Assembly (NCBI GenBank): GCA_050116035.1
Contig: JASFPJ010000194.1
Location: 1 to 6,420 of the forward strand
Reading direction: 5' to 3'
Length of the DNA: 6,420 nt
Origin: SOIA01 sp050116035
GTDB taxonomy: Bacteria > Acidobacteriota > Aminicenantia > Aminicenantales > Aminicenantaceae
Positions 5,123-6,420 of this stretch are shown here, in pieces. Position 1 is the stretch's first letter. Each line of letters begins with the position of its first letter. The notes beneath the pieces are model-generated. The model had not been told where the DNA came from, did no database searches, and saw only the letters and a list, made by a program, of their open reading frames with translations. The position numbers and the translations under genes are program-made.

Positions 5123-6420
5123 TTATTTTTCTGGAATTTTGACAGGCTCGGGAAGAAGGAGGAGAGGCACCTGAAATTTCCTGAATGTGTTATTAAGTTC
5201 TTTCACGGACAGGCTCAGGTAATTGTTCACATCTGTTAAGGCTTTCTTGAACTCCCCTTCAAGTTCGCGCAAATAATCTTGTTGAGCTTTTGTTGGGAGT
5301 GCATTCACACCATCAATGGACCCAAAAAGGCGGCTCAACCTTCCTATCAGCCGAGGCCCTTCGCTCCAACGGGGTGTTCCCTCGGGCCTTGCCAGATAGT
5401 CCTGAAGAGAATCGATCTTCTTCAAATGAATCTCAATAGCCTCCATTACTTCCTTCGGTACATTTACCCCCTGCCTGCTCAAAGTCTCTTTCCTCTCTTC
5501 GATCTGTTTATTCAGCATATCCAGAGCCCGAAGACCATCATTCACGAATGACTGCATATCTATGAGCTGAGTTGAATATTGCTGTTGAATCTCCAGGTCA
5601 TTCTGAGAAACACTGACAGTGGGATCAAGCCGGACTTCAAAAGGCTTTTCATAGGTGTTTAAACCCACTTTTAGTCGGGCTGTATACGTCCCGGGAAGAG
5701 CCAGAGGTCCACGCGGCCCCCTGGAAAAAAAGTCCTCTTCCACTCTCACCTGCCGGCGCAACCGCGGTCCTTCAAGGCGCAGGTCCCAAGCGATTCGGTG
5801 GATACCTCCTTCTCTGGGAATATTCTTGAGTGTCCGGATGACTCTTCCTGAGCTATCCACAATTTCAAGCTTCACTGGCACTTTCTTCGCAAGCGTCTCT
5901 TTAAGACTGTATGTTATAAATACCCCATAAGGAGGATTCGGACCTCTATACACTTTATCCCCTATTCCATAGCGTGTGGGTTTAGTGTTGAACCGGAGTG
6001 CGGGTCGAATGGAGAAAAGATGAGCTGTATTGGTGAGAATGTCGGGTGTGAGCTCCTGGAGAAATGACACATCATCAAAAATCCAGAGGCTTCTGCCGTG
6101 TGTCCCCAGGATGATGTCGTTTTCTCTTGGATGAATCAGGATGTCATGCACTGAGACAGTGGGGAGATTTTTCATGCGGAGACTGATCCAATGTTTTCCC
6201 TGAGTGAACGAGACAAAGAGACCCAGCTCTGTTCCCGCATAAATGATGTTTGGGTTCCTTGGGTCTTCCCTCACCACCCAGACATAGGCTTTCTCAGGGA
6301 GATTTCCTGTCACATTTGTCCATGTCCGTCCAAAATCAGTCGTTTTATACACAAATGGATGGAAATCATCCAGCATGTGCCGGTCAAAGGAACAATAAGC
6401 CACTCCAGCAGATATCCGGG
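5123..6420 (-). CDS. Exported VPS10/sortilin-like BNR-repeat protein ('glycosyl hydrolase'), C-terminal 431 codons
   Basis: The frame is open to the right window edge, so the 5' end lies outside; a GTG at 6403 is internal rather than a start. The visible N-terminal part is the end of a beta-propeller: DRHMLDDFHPFVYK leads into a perfect Asp-box TTDFGRTW (6320-6343), followed by AYVWVVREDPRNPNIIYAGT and a degenerate box SFTQGKHW. GTHGRSLWIFDD closes the propeller. After GPNPPYG a beta-sandwich region of Ig/FlgD-like type follows (VKLEIVDSSGRVIRTLKN, IAWDLR, LPGTYTARLKVG). The last 150 residues are strongly helical with coiled-coil character and end in a Pro-rich tail. Such proteins exceed 900 aa and are often labelled glycosyl hydrolases without biochemical proof. 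Secretion cannot be shown without the N-terminus. It is separated by only 11 bases from the DHOD-like gene, though their functions show no obvious link. Confidence 0.82.
   Translation of the reverse strand, partial: RISAGVAYCSFDRHMLDDFHPFVYKTTDFGRTWTNVTGNLPEKAYVWVVREDPRNPNIIYAGTELGLFVSFTQGKHWISLRMKNLPTVSVHDILIHPRENDIILGTHGRSLWIFDDVSFLQELTPDILTNTAHLFSIRPALRFNTKPTRYGIGDKVYRGPNPPYGVFITYSLKETLAKKVPVKLEIVDSSGRVIRTLKNIPREGGIHRIAWDLRLEGPRLRRQVRVEEDFFSRGPRGPLALPGTYTARLKVGLNTYEKPFEVRLDPTVSVSQNDLEIQQQYSTQLIDMQSFVNDGLRALDMLNKQIEERKETLSRQGVNVPKEVMEAIEIHLKKIDSLQDYLARPEGTPRWSEGPRLIGRLSRLFGSIDGVNALPTKAQQDYLRELEGEFKKALTDVNNYLSLSVKELNNTFRKFQVPLLLLPEPVKIPEK

Noticed and set aside
6401..6403. GTG as the true start of the VPS10/BNR-like protein
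   Set aside because: The frame continues open to the window edge, and the sequence before and after is mid-propeller in this family.

Overview
All supported genes in this window lie on the minus strand, so transcription reads from high to low coordinates. The mid-GC DNA, Shine-Dalgarno sites, Sec and lipoprotein signals and a large sortilin/BNR-type 'glycosyl hydrolase' suggest a Gram-negative-type bacterium. An Acidobacteriota/Aminicenantota-like peptide degrader fits best, but this is a soft inference from family content; there is no rRNA or other phylogenetic marker here.

In transcription order:
(1) The C-terminal 431 codons of a VPS10/BNR-repeat exported protein, cut by the right window edge.
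(2) Eleven bases later, a dihydroorotate-dehydrogenase-like flavoprotein that lacks the catalytic Ser-Cys-Pro-Asn motif.
(3) After a 0.17 kb leader with competing inverted repeats, a small tandem-ACT-domain protein.
(4) A roughly 470-base non-coding stretch (3088-3554) with a 36-bp tandem repeat array and an inverted partner copy.
(5) An exported M42-peptidase homologue in which every metal-binding and catalytic position is substituted, that is, a pseudopeptidase.
(6) Two bases after its stop codon, an intact M42 metallopeptidase with a lipoprotein signal.
(7) After a 105-base gap with a plausible promoter, a POT/PTR-type peptide:proton symporter, cut by the left window edge.

Genes 5 to 7 suggest a peptide-scavenging module: extracytoplasmic peptide trimming by an M42 enzyme, possibly with an inactive paralogous partner subunit, followed by di-/tripeptide uptake. 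The pseudoenzyme/enzyme pair is the most interesting item. M42 enzymes are classically cytosolic homo-oligomers, while here both members carry export signals and their genes are translationally coupled. The repeat array resembles a CRISPR only in its period. It has no spacers and is better seen as a REP/MITE-like dispersed element that creates spurious repetitive ORFs.
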